The notes beneath the pieces were generated by a model, which saw only the letters and a program-made list of their open reading frames with translations, searched no databases and was not told where the DNA came from. Positions 1 through 5,524 of a stretch of 5,524 bases of DNA are shown one piece after another (the first letter of the stretch is position 1; each line of letters opens with the position of its first letter). The stretch comes from an uncultured Mycoplasmatota bacterium. Lineage in GTDB: Bacteria; Bacillota_I; Bacilli_A; RF39; UBA660. The stretch lies in the NCBI GenBank assembly GCA_946497375.1, contig CAMMKE010000069.1, positions 1 through 5,524 of the forward strand, in the 5' to 3' direction. Both the position numbers and the translations under genes were made by a program.

Positions 1-4
1 GAAT

Positions 5-46
5 AAGTTCCCATTATAAATTTTTCGGGAACTTTGAATTTTATTT
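5..46 (+). terminator. Probable Rho-independent terminator of an off-window upstream gene
   Basis: An 8-bp perfect inverted repeat, AAGTTCCC (5-12) and GGGAACTT (27-34), encloses a 14-base AT-rich loop. It is followed on the + strand by a T-rich but interrupted tail (TTTGAATTTTATTT). The minus-strand reading lacks a U-tract, so the + orientation is preferred. A TAA at 4-6 could be the stop codon of the preceding gene, but too little sequence is present to say. The long loop and broken U-run lower confidence. Confidence 0.5.
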
Positions 47-76
47 AACAAAATTTTACAAAAGCATTAGAAAATA

Positions 77-106
77 TTGAATAATTTAAAATATATATGA
101 TATACT
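77..106 (+). promoter_or_regulatory. SigA-type promoter of the structured RNA
   Basis: The -35 box is TTGAAT (77-82) and the -10 box is TATACT (101-106), with an 18-base spacer. A TG at 98-99 gives an extended -10 element (TGnTATACT). The predicted start near 112-114 coincides with the first base of the long closing stem of the RNA at 113, which supports both calls. The surrounding 61-112 stretch is only about 12% GC. Confidence 0.72.
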
Positions 107-112
107 ATAATT

Positions 113-303
113 GTCTAAAGAAAACGAAGCGGATGACTCAGTATAAAACCGACTAAAGAGACGATAAGGGAGTATTGATGATTGTCACGTTCGTGTTGAA
201 GACCTTTCCACTGGTTAGGGATCCTAAGAACTGACTATATACACCCACCTGTACATAAGTATAGGTTTTATCGTAGATCCAAAACGTTTCTTTGGACTTT
301 TTT
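113..303 (+). ncRNA. ssrS: Structured non-coding RNA, probably 6S RNA
   Basis: Seen in the sequence: a block of about 185 nt at about 40% GC with no long reading frame, preceded by a promoter and ending in seven T's. The two ends pair in a stem of about 13 bp (113-126 with 285-297, one bulged A). Inside this, GGAT (131-134) pairs with ATCC (277-280). ATAAAACC (143-150) pairs with GGTTTTAT (264-271) across a small internal loop. A large, mostly open central region of about 113 nt follows, containing a short hairpin TTAGG/CCTAA (215-227). Known of the family: 6S RNA is about 180-200 nt, with a long closing stem and a central bubble that mimics open promoter DNA. It sequesters housekeeping-sigma RNA polymerase when growth slows. 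The architecture, length, independent promoter and terminator fit that family, and the CACCCACCT stretch (242-250) resembles what I recall of Firmicute 6S RNAs. Alternatives are another orphan structured RNA or a cis-regulatory leader. RNase P RNA and tmRNA are unlikely because the RNA is too short. Confidence 0.62.
278..303 (+). terminator. Intrinsic terminator at the 3' end of the structured RNA
   Basis: TCCAAA (278-283) and TTTGGA (291-296) form a local 6-bp hairpin with a 7-base loop. After one C, seven T's follow (298-303, starting directly after 297). The downstream arm is also the 3' strand of the long-range closing stem to 113-126, so the two pairings exclude each other. A likely order is that the local hairpin terminates transcription and the closing stem then forms in the released RNA. 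Confidence 0.66.
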
Positions 304-304
304 A

Positions 305-333
305 TTGCATTTTTTTAAAAAATGGTGTATAAT
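305..333 (+). promoter_or_regulatory. SigA-type promoter of the two-gene unit
   Basis: The -35 box is TTGCAT (305-310) and the -10 box is a perfect TATAAT (328-333), with the optimal 17-base spacer. Transcription would start near 340, leaving a 5' leader of only about 20 nt before the ATG at 360. That is too short for a riboswitch. The -35 box begins two bases after the U-run of the RNA terminator, so the two transcription units are packed tightly but are separately promoted. Confidence 0.78.
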
Positions 334-359
334 ATAAGAACCTTTAAGGAGGTATGTAA

Positions 360-770
360 ATGTTTAAAGATTTGGATAAATTTAACAATAATTTAAAAAA
401 AGAAAATACTAAAGAAAAAACTTTAGATAAACAATTATTGAAAAATGAAATTAAGTTGCAAACAGAAAGAGATTTACCTGCTATGTATTATGTAAAAACA
501 CTTGAATTAATAAGAGACGTTGTTATTTGTTTGCGTGATCATAGAAAAATTTTATCAGATGAATTTTACCTATATTATGATTTAATATTAAGTGAAATAG
601 AGCCAGCTTTAGATGATTTAACATTAGATTCATTATGTCTAGTAATAGAACAATACAAGGAAATTGTAGAAATTGAAAAAGAGCTTAAATATAGTGAACA
701 TCGCAAACATAAAAATAATATAAATAGAAGACATGAACAATTCCAAAAAGTAATAACAAGTCATAAATAA
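360..770 (+). CDS. Unrecognised small charged helical protein, 136 aa
   Basis: I do not recognise this protein. The ATG at 360 is preceded by AAGGAGG (346-352) with a 7-base spacer, so the start is secure. The N-terminal 38 residues are Lys/Glu/Asn-rich and look flexible or coiled. Residues about 41-112 look like amphipathic helices, and the last 25 residues are basic with several His and Arg. There is no signal peptide, no membrane-length hydrophobic segment and no obvious catalytic motif, so a cytoplasmic location is likely. It has two cysteines (C57, C93) and no tryptophan. Residues 60-110 align without gaps to the same residue numbers of the next gene's product; the best block is 83-109 (L84, T88, L92, I96, Q98, E106, L109 identical). 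That suggests tandem paralogues. It is first in a two-gene unit, with 13 bases to the next start. A structural or adaptor role is conceivable, but no function can be assigned. Confidence 0.85.
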   Translation: MFKDLDKFNNNLKKENTKEKTLDKQLLKNEIKLQTERDLPAMYYVKTLELIRDVVICLRDHRKILSDEFYLYYDLILSEIEPALDDLTLDSLCLVIEQYKEIVEIEKELKYSEHRKHKNNINRRHEQFQKVITSHK

Positions 771-783
771 AGGGGATGAAATT

Positions 784-1224
784 ATGCAAAAGGAAAAAGT
801 TGATAGTAAAGAAGTTTTATTAAAACAGATATCTAAAATAGGTGAATATTATAATAAAGAAGAGCCTATTCCATATGAAGAAAAAAGTAAAACATTATTA
901 ATGATAGGAATGGCTTCTAAAATAGGTGAAAAGAACACTATTTGTCATATATCCAGCTTAGATATAAAACATAAATGTTATGATACATTACAACAAAGTT
1001 ATCGATTATTATCTAAAGAAGCATCTATTACTCTTAACAATATTACAGATGAAAACCTATTAATTCTTATAGGACAATTTATTATTTTACAGAATTTAGA
1101 GGAATATTTAGAAAAAGAAAAAGAGATTCCTTTAAATATATTGATGAAAATGAATGCAAGAGTTGTTAAAGGAATAAGTGAAAGTGAAAAAGTATTTAAA
1201 AAAATAAATCATATAGGTAAGTAA
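784..1224 (+). CDS. Unrecognised small helical protein, 146 aa, probable paralogue of the preceding one
   Basis: I do not recognise this protein. The ATG at 784 follows an AGGGG ribosome binding site (771-775) that directly abuts the TAA of the preceding gene, with an 8-base spacer; an ATG at 776 is out of frame. The product is charged and mostly helical, with no signal peptide. Its most hydrophobic stretch (about 92-104) is too short and too interrupted for a convincing membrane helix. Cysteines are C54 and C65. Residues 83-92 (TLNNITDENL) occupy the same positions as ALDDLTLDSL in the upstream protein, and the pattern continues through [LI]-[VL]-I-x-Q-[YF] to about residue 110. About 12 of 51 positions (60-110) are identical without gaps, with many conservative changes. 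The N- and C-terminal regions differ, so the two have diverged well beyond simple duplication. The stop codon lies inside the stem of the unit's terminator. Function is unknown; a hetero-oligomer with its neighbour is a reasonable guess. Confidence 0.85.
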   Translation: MQKEKVDSKEVLLKQISKIGEYYNKEEPIPYEEKSKTLLMIGMASKIGEKNTICHISSLDIKHKCYDTLQQSYRLLSKEASITLNNITDENLLILIGQFIILQNLEEYLEKEKEIPLNILMKMNARVVKGISESEKVFKKINHIGK

Positions 1225-1241
1225 TTTTACTTACTTTTTTT
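1217..1241 (+). terminator. Rho-independent terminator overlapping the stop codon of the second small gene
   Basis: GTAAGTA (1217-1223) pairs perfectly with TACTTAC (1228-1234) around an ATTT loop, followed immediately by seven T's (1235-1241) and further T's at 1244-1249. The stem is low in GC but the U-tract is strong. The last two codons and the TAA at 1222-1224 form the 5' arm, so a ribosome reaching the stop would cover the hairpin. The hairpin separates the two-gene unit from the efflux operon, whose -35 box starts at 1251. Confidence 0.75.
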
Positions 1242-1250
1242 AATTTTTTG

Positions 1251-1279
1251 TTGACATATGACAACTTGTCACATATAAT
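1251..1279 (+). promoter_or_regulatory. Consensus SigA promoter of the tetR-ABC operon
   Basis: The boxes are perfect consensus: TTGACA (1251-1256) and TATAAT (1274-1279), with a 17-base spacer. Transcription should begin near 1286, giving a leader of about 22 nt with AGGAGG (1295-1300) seven bases before the ATG at 1308. Such a strong promoter for a regulator and efflux pump implies that it is normally repressed. The spacer carries the palindromic operator candidate. Confidence 0.88.
1252..1271 (+). promoter_or_regulatory. Probable TetR-family operator in the promoter spacer
   Basis: TGACAA-C-TTGTCA (1259-1271) is a perfect 6-bp inverted repeat around one central base. It lies wholly between the -35 and -10 boxes. 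A further TGAC at 1252-1255, within the -35 box, makes a wider TGAC-N12-GTCA pair with 1268-1271. TetR-family dimers bind such palindromes, and occupancy here would block RNA polymerase. The product of the adjacent gene is the obvious ligand-responsive binder, giving autorepression and co-regulation of the two ABC genes. Binding itself is inferred. Confidence 0.7.
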
Positions 1280-1286
1280 GTTATAG

Positions 1287-1306
1287 TGACTGTTAGGAGG
1301 TAGTCA
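1287..1306 (+). promoter_or_regulatory. Possible second operator or leader hairpin around the tetR ribosome binding site
   Basis: TGACT (1287-1291) and AGTCA (1302-1306) form a 5-bp inverted repeat enclosing AGGAGG. Its outer TGAC-N12-GTCA layout has the same 20-bp span as the promoter site, 35 bp further downstream. It could be a secondary TetR site. In the mRNA it could be a small hairpin presenting the ribosome binding site in its 10-base loop. The repeat is short and may be chance. Confidence 0.3.
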
Positions 1307-1307
1307 A

Positions 1308-1925
1308 ATGCCTAGTGATACATTTCTAAGATTAAATGCTGACAAAAGGGAAAAACTAATTGACGCTAGCTTTAAAGAGTTTTCCTTATATAATTTTAAT
1401 GATGCTTCTATTAATAGAATTATTAAAGAAGCAGGCATTTCAAGAGGCAGCTTCTATATGTATTTTGAAGATAAAAAAGATTTATATTTTTATCTTTTAG
1501 AACAGTATTTAGAAGTATTAATTGATAATATGAAGAAAGACTTAATAAAAAATAAAGGAGATCTTTTCAAAATGTTTCAAGATAACATCAAAGAAAGTTA
1601 TAACTCTTTTAAAAATAATAATATTAATTTCTTTAAAAAATCTTTAGAAAATATCACTATTATGGAAGAGTCTAAGAAAACCTTTGGCTTTCGTGATAAG
1701 AGACTTCTAAAAGAACTTATCCCTAACATCAATTTAGAATTACTTAATGCTAAAGCTAAAAAGCATATTGAAGTAATTTTTGCAATTAATATGCATTTAT
1801 TAATGGTAACACTTATGAAGTTGTTAAGGAATGATAGTCTTGATGAAAAAATAATTAAAGATTATTATGAACAACTAAATATCTTAAAATATGGATGTAT
1901 GAAGAAGGAGTGCGATTTATGTTAA
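1308..1925 (+). CDS. TetR/AcrR-family transcriptional regulator, 205 aa
   Basis: This is a TetR-family repressor expected to act as a dimer, binding operator DNA until a small ligand enters its C-terminal pocket. The N-terminal domain is clear. A first helix runs over about residues 12-27 (KREKLIDASFKEFSLYNF). The helix-turn-helix covers about 34-52 (ASINRIIKEAGISRGSFYMYF), with G43-I44 at the turn and S45-Y50 in the recognition helix, followed by the typical F-E-D-K-K-D-L at 53-59. Residues 60-205 are the variable helical ligand and dimer domain, and the length is normal for the family. AGGAGG seven bases upstream fixes the start. The gene lies directly behind a promoter with a palindromic operator and overlaps the first ABC gene by 7 bases, so it most likely represses itself and the exporter. 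Oddly, its only three cysteines (C197, C202, C205) cluster in the last nine residues. That tail is encoded across the next gene's ribosome binding site. The ligand cannot be predicted. Confidence 0.92.
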   Translation: MPSDTFLRLNADKREKLIDASFKEFSLYNFNDASINRIIKEAGISRGSFYMYFEDKKDLYFYLLEQYLEVLIDNMKKDLIKNKGDLFKMFQDNIKESYNSFKNNNINFFKKSLENITIMEESKKTFGFRDKRLLKELIPNINLELLNAKAKKHIEVIFAINMHLLMVTLMKLLRNDSLDEKIIKDYYEQLNILKYGCMKKECDLC

Positions 1926-4126
1926 AAATATTTAGGTATTTAAAAGATAATATTTTATTGGTTATTTTAATTGTTTTACTTCTAATAGTTCAAGCGAACT
2001 GTGATTTAACTATACCTCAGTACACTTCTAATATTATTAATGTAGGAGTACAACAAGGTGGTATAGAAGAAGTAAATCCTAAAGTAATTAGAGCTTCTAA
2101 ATTAGATGAAATCTTATTATTTGTAAGTGATAAAGATAAAGAAGAAATTTTATCTAATTATGAATTAATTACTGAAAAAACTGACGAATATGATTATGAT
2201 ATTTTAAGTGAAGAGCCAGTTTATGTTATCAAGGATGAAGATAATGTAAATAATGACTTAGAAAGAGCTATTCTTGTTGATTATATGTTAACAAGTAATG
2301 AAACTGAAGCAGTTAATATTCAAAATGAAATTAAAAAAGATATGCCAGAAGAAATGCAAGATATGGCTATAATTGATATTATTGAAATGCTACCTGCTGA
2401 CGAGCTTAATAATATGAGAGATTCTATCAATGAGCAATTTTCTGCAATGCCAGATAGTATTGTAAGTCAAAGTGCAGTTTCAGCTATAAAAGTAGAATAT
2501 GCTGAAGTTGGTCTTGATACTGATGCTATTCAAACTAACTATATTATAATTACTGGTCTTAAGATGTTAGGACTATCTCTAATAAGTGTGACAGCAACAA
2601 TACTAACTGTATTATTAGGTGCAAGAGTAGGTTCTGGTCTTTCTAAACGTGTTAGGAAGAAAGAATTTAAGAAAGTCTTAAACTTTGGAACAGCAGAGTA
2701 TAAAGAAATAGGTATATCATCATTAATTACTAGAAGTACTAATGATATTCAACAAGTACAAATGATGATTATTATGACTTTAAGACTATTTATTTATGCT
2801 CCAATAGTTGCAATTGGTGCAGTTGGTAAAGTCTTAGAAACCGCTCCATCAATGACTTATATTATTTGGTTAGGAATAGTTTGTGTCTTAACATTAATAT
2901 TTACTTTATTCGCTCTATCTATGCCTAAATTTAAAAAGGTTCAAAAACTTATTGATAAGTTAAACCAAGTAACAAGAGAAATTATTACAGGTATTCCCGT
3001 AATTAGAGCTTTCTCTAATCAAAAATATGAAGAAGAAAGATTTAGTAAAGCTAATACTAACTTAAAGAAAACAAACCTTTTTGTTAATAGAGTAATGAAC
3101 TTTATGTTACCAGGTATGATGTTTATTATGAATGGTATTGTTGTTCTAATTATTTGGACTAGTGCTCATAAAATAGATGAAGGCTTATTACAAGTTGGAG
3201 ATATGTTAGCATTTATTCAATACTCAATGCAAATAATTATGGCATTCTTAATGATATCAATGTTTTCTATTATGTTACCACGTGCCAATGTTTCTGCTAA
3301 CCGTATTATGGAAGTATTAGAAACAGATGAATCAATTAAAGATCCAGAAAAGCCTAAAACATATAGTAAAAGGATTAAAGGTTTAGTTGAGTTTAAGAAT
3401 GTTAGCTTTAGATACCCTGATAGTGATGAAGATGTTATTACCGATGTAACATTTACGGCAAAACCTGGAACAACAACAGCCTTTATTGGTTCTACTGGTA
3501 GTGGTAAATCAACTTTAATTAACTTAATACCAAGACTTTATGATGTTACTAAAGGAGAAATATTAGTTGATGGTATTAATGTTAAAGATGTTACTCAGAA
3601 AGACTTACATGAAAGAATTGGTTATGTTCCTCAAAAAGGAGTATTATTCTCAGGTACCATAGAATCTAATATTAAATATAGTGATGAGTCTATGTCTGAT
3701 GAAAGAATGATAGAAGCAGCGCGTATCGCTCAAGCTGAAGAATTTATCTTAGCTAAAAAAGAAGGGTATAAGAGTCCTATTAGTCAAGGTGGTACTAATG
3801 TATCCGGTGGACAAAAGCAAAGATTATCTATCGCTCGTGCTATCGCTAAAAATCCAGAGATTTATATTTTTGATGATAGTTTTTCTGCCCTTGACTTTAA
3901 GACTGATTTTGAACTTAGAAAAGCCTTATATGAATATGCTAAAGACTCAACTATCTTTATTGTTGCCCAACGTATTAATACTATTTTAAAAGCAGACCAA
4001 ATAGTAGTACTTGATGAAGGAAAAGTAGTTGGTATTGGTACTCATAAAGACTTACTTAAAAACTGTTCAGTCTATCGTGAAATAGCAGAAAGTCAACTTA
4101 CAAAGGAGGAGTTAGAAAATGCCTAA
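1919..4126 (+). CDS. ABC exporter half-transporter with degenerate NBD and large extracytoplasmic insertion, 735 aa
   Basis: This is a permease-ATPase fusion, one half of a probable heterodimeric exporter in the cytoplasmic membrane. TM1 is about residues 11-27. A predicted extracytoplasmic acidic region of about 180 residues follows before TM2 starts near 208, where ordinary exporters have a short loop. The remaining membrane helices run to about residue 460. The NBD has A-loop Y499, Walker A GSTGSGKST (524-532), Q-loop Q572, signature VSGGQ (628-632), Walker B ending DD (652-653) and D-loop SALD (656-659). The catalytic Glu after Walker B is S654 and the switch His is Q684, so its own ATP site is degenerate while the signature is intact. 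In TM287/288-like pairs such a subunit donates its signature to the partner's active site. The start at 1919 is chosen because AAGGAG (1905-1910) lies 8 bases upstream; the in-frame ATG at 1895 lacks such a site. It overlaps the regulator by 7 bases and the partner gene by 8. Substrate is unknown; drugs, lipids or peptides are all possible. Confidence 0.93.
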   Translation: MLKIFRYLKDNILLVILIVLLLIVQANCDLTIPQYTSNIINVGVQQGGIEEVNPKVIRASKLDEILLFVSDKDKEEILSNYELITEKTDEYDYDILSEEPVYVIKDEDNVNNDLERAILVDYMLTSNETEAVNIQNEIKKDMPEEMQDMAIIDIIEMLPADELNNMRDSINEQFSAMPDSIVSQSAVSAIKVEYAEVGLDTDAIQTNYIIITGLKMLGLSLISVTATILTVLLGARVGSGLSKRVRKKEFKKVLNFGTAEYKEIGISSLITRSTNDIQQVQMMIIMTLRLFIYAPIVAIGAVGKVLETAPSMTYIIWLGIVCVLTLIFTLFALSMPKFKKVQKLIDKLNQVTREIITGIPVIRAFSNQKYEEERFSKANTNLKKTNLFVNRVMNFMLPGMMFIMNGIVVLIIWTSAHKIDEGLLQVGDMLAFIQYSMQIIMAFLMISMFSIMLPRANVSANRIMEVLETDESIKDPEKPKTYSKRIKGLVEFKNVSFRYPDSDEDVITDVTFTAKPGTTTAFIGSTGSGKSTLINLIPRLYDVTKGEILVDGINVKDVTQKDLHERIGYVPQKGVLFSGTIESNIKYSDESMSDERMIEAARIAQAEEFILAKKEGYKSPISQGGTNVSGGQKQRLSIARAIAKNPEIYIFDDSFSALDFKTDFELRKALYEYAKDSTIFIVAQRINTILKADQIVVLDEGKVVGIGTHKDLLKNCSVYREIAESQLTKEELENA

Positions 4127-5524
4127 TGGAAGAGCTGGAATGCAAACAACTGCCAAAGCAAAGGATTTTAAAGGTACTTTAAAGAAATTACTTAAATATT
4201 TGGGTACTTATAAAATAAGTTTAATTTTTGTTATTATCTTTGCTGTTTGTAGTGCAGTATTCTCAATAATTGGACCTAAAATATCAGGACAAGCCACAAC
4301 AGAAATATTTAATGGTCTTGTTGGTAAAGTAACTGGAACTACTAATGGTATTGATTTTTCTAAAGTAGGAACTATTCTTTTAACTCTATTATCACTATAT
4401 ATAATAAGTGCTATCTTCCAATATTTACAATCTTTTATTATGAGCGGAGTAAACCAAAAAGTTACCTTTAATTTAAGAGAACAAATTTCTCATAAAATGC
4501 ATAGATTGCCTCTATCTTATTTTGAAAGCAAAACAACAGGAGAAATATTATCAAGAGTTACAAATGATGTAGATACCTTATCACAAAGTTTAGATCAGTC
4601 AATATCACAGATATTAACTTCTGTTACCACATTAATTGGTGTTATCATTATGATGTTAACTATAAGTCCTTTAATGACTTTAGTAACATTAGTAATAGTA
4701 CCAATCGCCTTATTTATGATGAGCTTTATTATGAAACACTCTCAAAAATATTTCATGAACCAACAAAAGTATTTAGGAAATATCAATGGTACAATTGAAG
4801 AAGCATATTCAGGACATACTGTTATTAAATTATTTAATGGTGAGGAAAAGACTATTGAAGACTTTGATAGAACGAATGAAAAGTTATATAATTCTTCATG
4901 GCGTGCCCAATTTTTCTCTGGTATGATGCATCCAATCATGAACTTTATTGGTAATATTGGCTATGTTTTAATTTCTATTTTAGGAGGATATTTAGTAATT
5001 CAAAATAAAATAGAAGTAGGTGATATTCTATCATTTACACAATATATTAGAAACTTTATGAATCCACTTGCTCAAATTGCTCAAATAGGTAATATGATTC
5101 AATCAATGGTTGCATCAGCTGAAAGAGTATTTGAATTTTTAGAAGAAAAAGAAGAGGTTCCAGAAGTTAAGAAAGTAACCTATGATTTAGAAAAAATGGG
5201 TAATACAGTTGCTTTTGAAGATGTTAAGTTTGGTTATAACAAAAATAAAATCATTATCAATGATTTTAGTGCTAAAATGCATAAAGGCGGGAAGATTGCC
5301 ATTGTTGGACCAACTGGAGCAGGTAAGACAACCATTGTTAAATTGCTAATGAGATTTTATGATGTTAACTCTGGTTCTATTAAAATAGATGGAGTTGATA
5401 TTAGAGATATGAAACGTGATGATTTAAGAAGCCTCTTTGGTATGGTTTTACAAGATACATGGCTTTATAGTGATACCATTAAAGAAAATATTCGTTATGG
5501 TAACTTAAATGCTAATGATGAAGC
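4119..5524 (+). CDS. ABC exporter half-transporter, partner subunit, truncated by the window end
   Basis: This is the second half-transporter; 468 codons are present and the frame is open at the window edge. The ATG at 4119 has AAGGAGG (4103-4109) nine bases upstream, inside the preceding gene, whose stop it overlaps by 8 bases. A cytoplasmic N-terminus of about 30 residues precedes TM1 (about 33-52), then TM2 (about 83-105) after a normal short loop, TM3 and TM4 (about 163-205), and TM5-TM6 before the NBD. The first intracellular coupling region (YFESKTTGEILSRVTNDVDTL, from about residue 134) is typical of type IV exporters. In the NBD, A-loop Y373, Walker A GPTGAGKTT (397-405) and Q-loop Q445 are canonical. 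The signature, Walker B, catalytic Glu and H-loop lie beyond the window. By family precedent this subunit should carry the catalytically complete Walker B Glu and switch His that the first subunit lacks. It is expected to form an obligate heterodimer with the preceding protein. Confidence 0.93.
   Translation, partial: MPNGRAGMQTTAKAKDFKGTLKKLLKYLGTYKISLIFVIIFAVCSAVFSIIGPKISGQATTEIFNGLVGKVTGTTNGIDFSKVGTILLTLLSLYIISAIFQYLQSFIMSGVNQKVTFNLREQISHKMHRLPLSYFESKTTGEILSRVTNDVDTLSQSLDQSISQILTSVTTLIGVIIMMLTISPLMTLVTLVIVPIALFMMSFIMKHSQKYFMNQQKYLGNINGTIEEAYSGHTVIKLFNGEEKTIEDFDRTNEKLYNSSWRAQFFSGMMHPIMNFIGNIGYVLISILGGYLVIQNKIEVGDILSFTQYIRNFMNPLAQIAQIGNMIQSMVASAERVFEFLEEKEEVPEVKKVTYDLEKMGNTVAFEDVKFGYNKNKIIINDFSAKMHKGGKIAIVGPTGAGKTTIVKLLMRFYDVNSGSIKIDGVDIRDMKRDDLRSLFGMVLQDTWLYSDTIKENIRYGNLNANDE

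Noticed and set aside
113..359. Riboswitch or attenuator leader controlling the 136-aa gene
   Set aside because: A separate promoter with a perfect TATAAT and 17-base spacer lies between the RNA's terminator and the gene, and the RNA matches no riboswitch consensus I know. Read-through control is kept only as a secondary possibility.
360..1224. Toxin-antitoxin pair
   Set aside because: Two adjacent small genes suggested it, but both products exceed 130 aa and resemble each other. Neither shows a DNA-binding or known toxin motif.
1895..1918. Upstream ATG that would lengthen the first ABC protein by 8 residues
   Set aside because: There is no ribosome binding site in front of it. The ATG at 1919 has AAGGAG at ideal spacing and gives the usual short cytoplasmic N-terminus before TM1.
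3789..3989. 66-codon open frame on the + strand inside the first ABC gene
   Set aside because: It lies wholly within the NBD coding region (signature to H-loop) in another frame. It has no ribosome binding site and its sequence resembles no protein family; the ABC frame is unquestionable here.
4742..4939. 65-codon open frame on the - strand inside the second ABC gene
   Set aside because: It is antisense to a conserved exporter membrane-domain region, with no ribosome binding site or promoter on that strand. It is a chance open frame.
1308..5524. Altered genetic code (UGA as Trp), as in some Mollicutes
   Set aside because: TGG encodes conserved-region tryptophans (for example at 2867 and 4899), and none of the reading frames contains an internal TGA.
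1..5524. CRISPR array, insertion sequence, tRNA or attachment site
   Set aside because: I saw no regularly spaced repeats, transposase-like frames, terminal inverted repeats or tRNA cloverleaf in the window.

Overview
The window is strongly AT-rich. It has A/T-biased codons, TAA stops on every complete gene, strong AGGAGG-type ribosome binding sites and SigA-like promoters. This fits a low-GC Bacillota, perhaps an uncultured gut Bacilli or Mollicutes-related lineage. The standard code applies: TGG encodes tryptophan and there are no in-frame TGA codons. The genus cannot be fixed from this sequence. All recognised genes are on the + strand.

Bases 1-359 hold no protein gene. A terminator-like hairpin near the left edge probably closes an off-window gene. 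It is followed by a promoter and a compact structured RNA of about 190 nt (113-303). That RNA is about 40% GC, against about 12% in the 52 bases before it. A long closing stem joins its two ends and a U-run follows. This architecture best matches 6S RNA (SsrS), the regulator that binds RNA polymerase holoenzyme, though the family call needs a covariance-model search.

Bases 305-1247 form a self-contained two-gene unit with its own promoter and terminator. It encodes two small, charged, helical, presumably cytoplasmic proteins (136 and 146 aa) that I do not recognise. They align without gaps over about 50 residues, so they are probably diverged tandem paralogues. This is the least explained part of the window.

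Bases 1251-5524 carry a drug-efflux-type operon: a TetR-family regulator followed by two half-size ABC exporter genes, the second cut off by the window end. The regulator's promoter has consensus -35 and -10 boxes with a near-perfect palindrome between them, which suggests autorepression. Successive genes overlap by 7-8 bases, which suggests translational coupling. The first ABC subunit has a degenerate nucleotide-binding domain (Ser in place of the catalytic Glu, Gln in place of the H-loop His). It also has a large extracytoplasmic insertion between its first two membrane helices. The pair therefore looks like an asymmetric heterodimeric exporter of the TM287/288, LmrCD, BmrCD or EfrCD kind. 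A ligand presumably releases TetR and induces the pump; the substrate is unknown.
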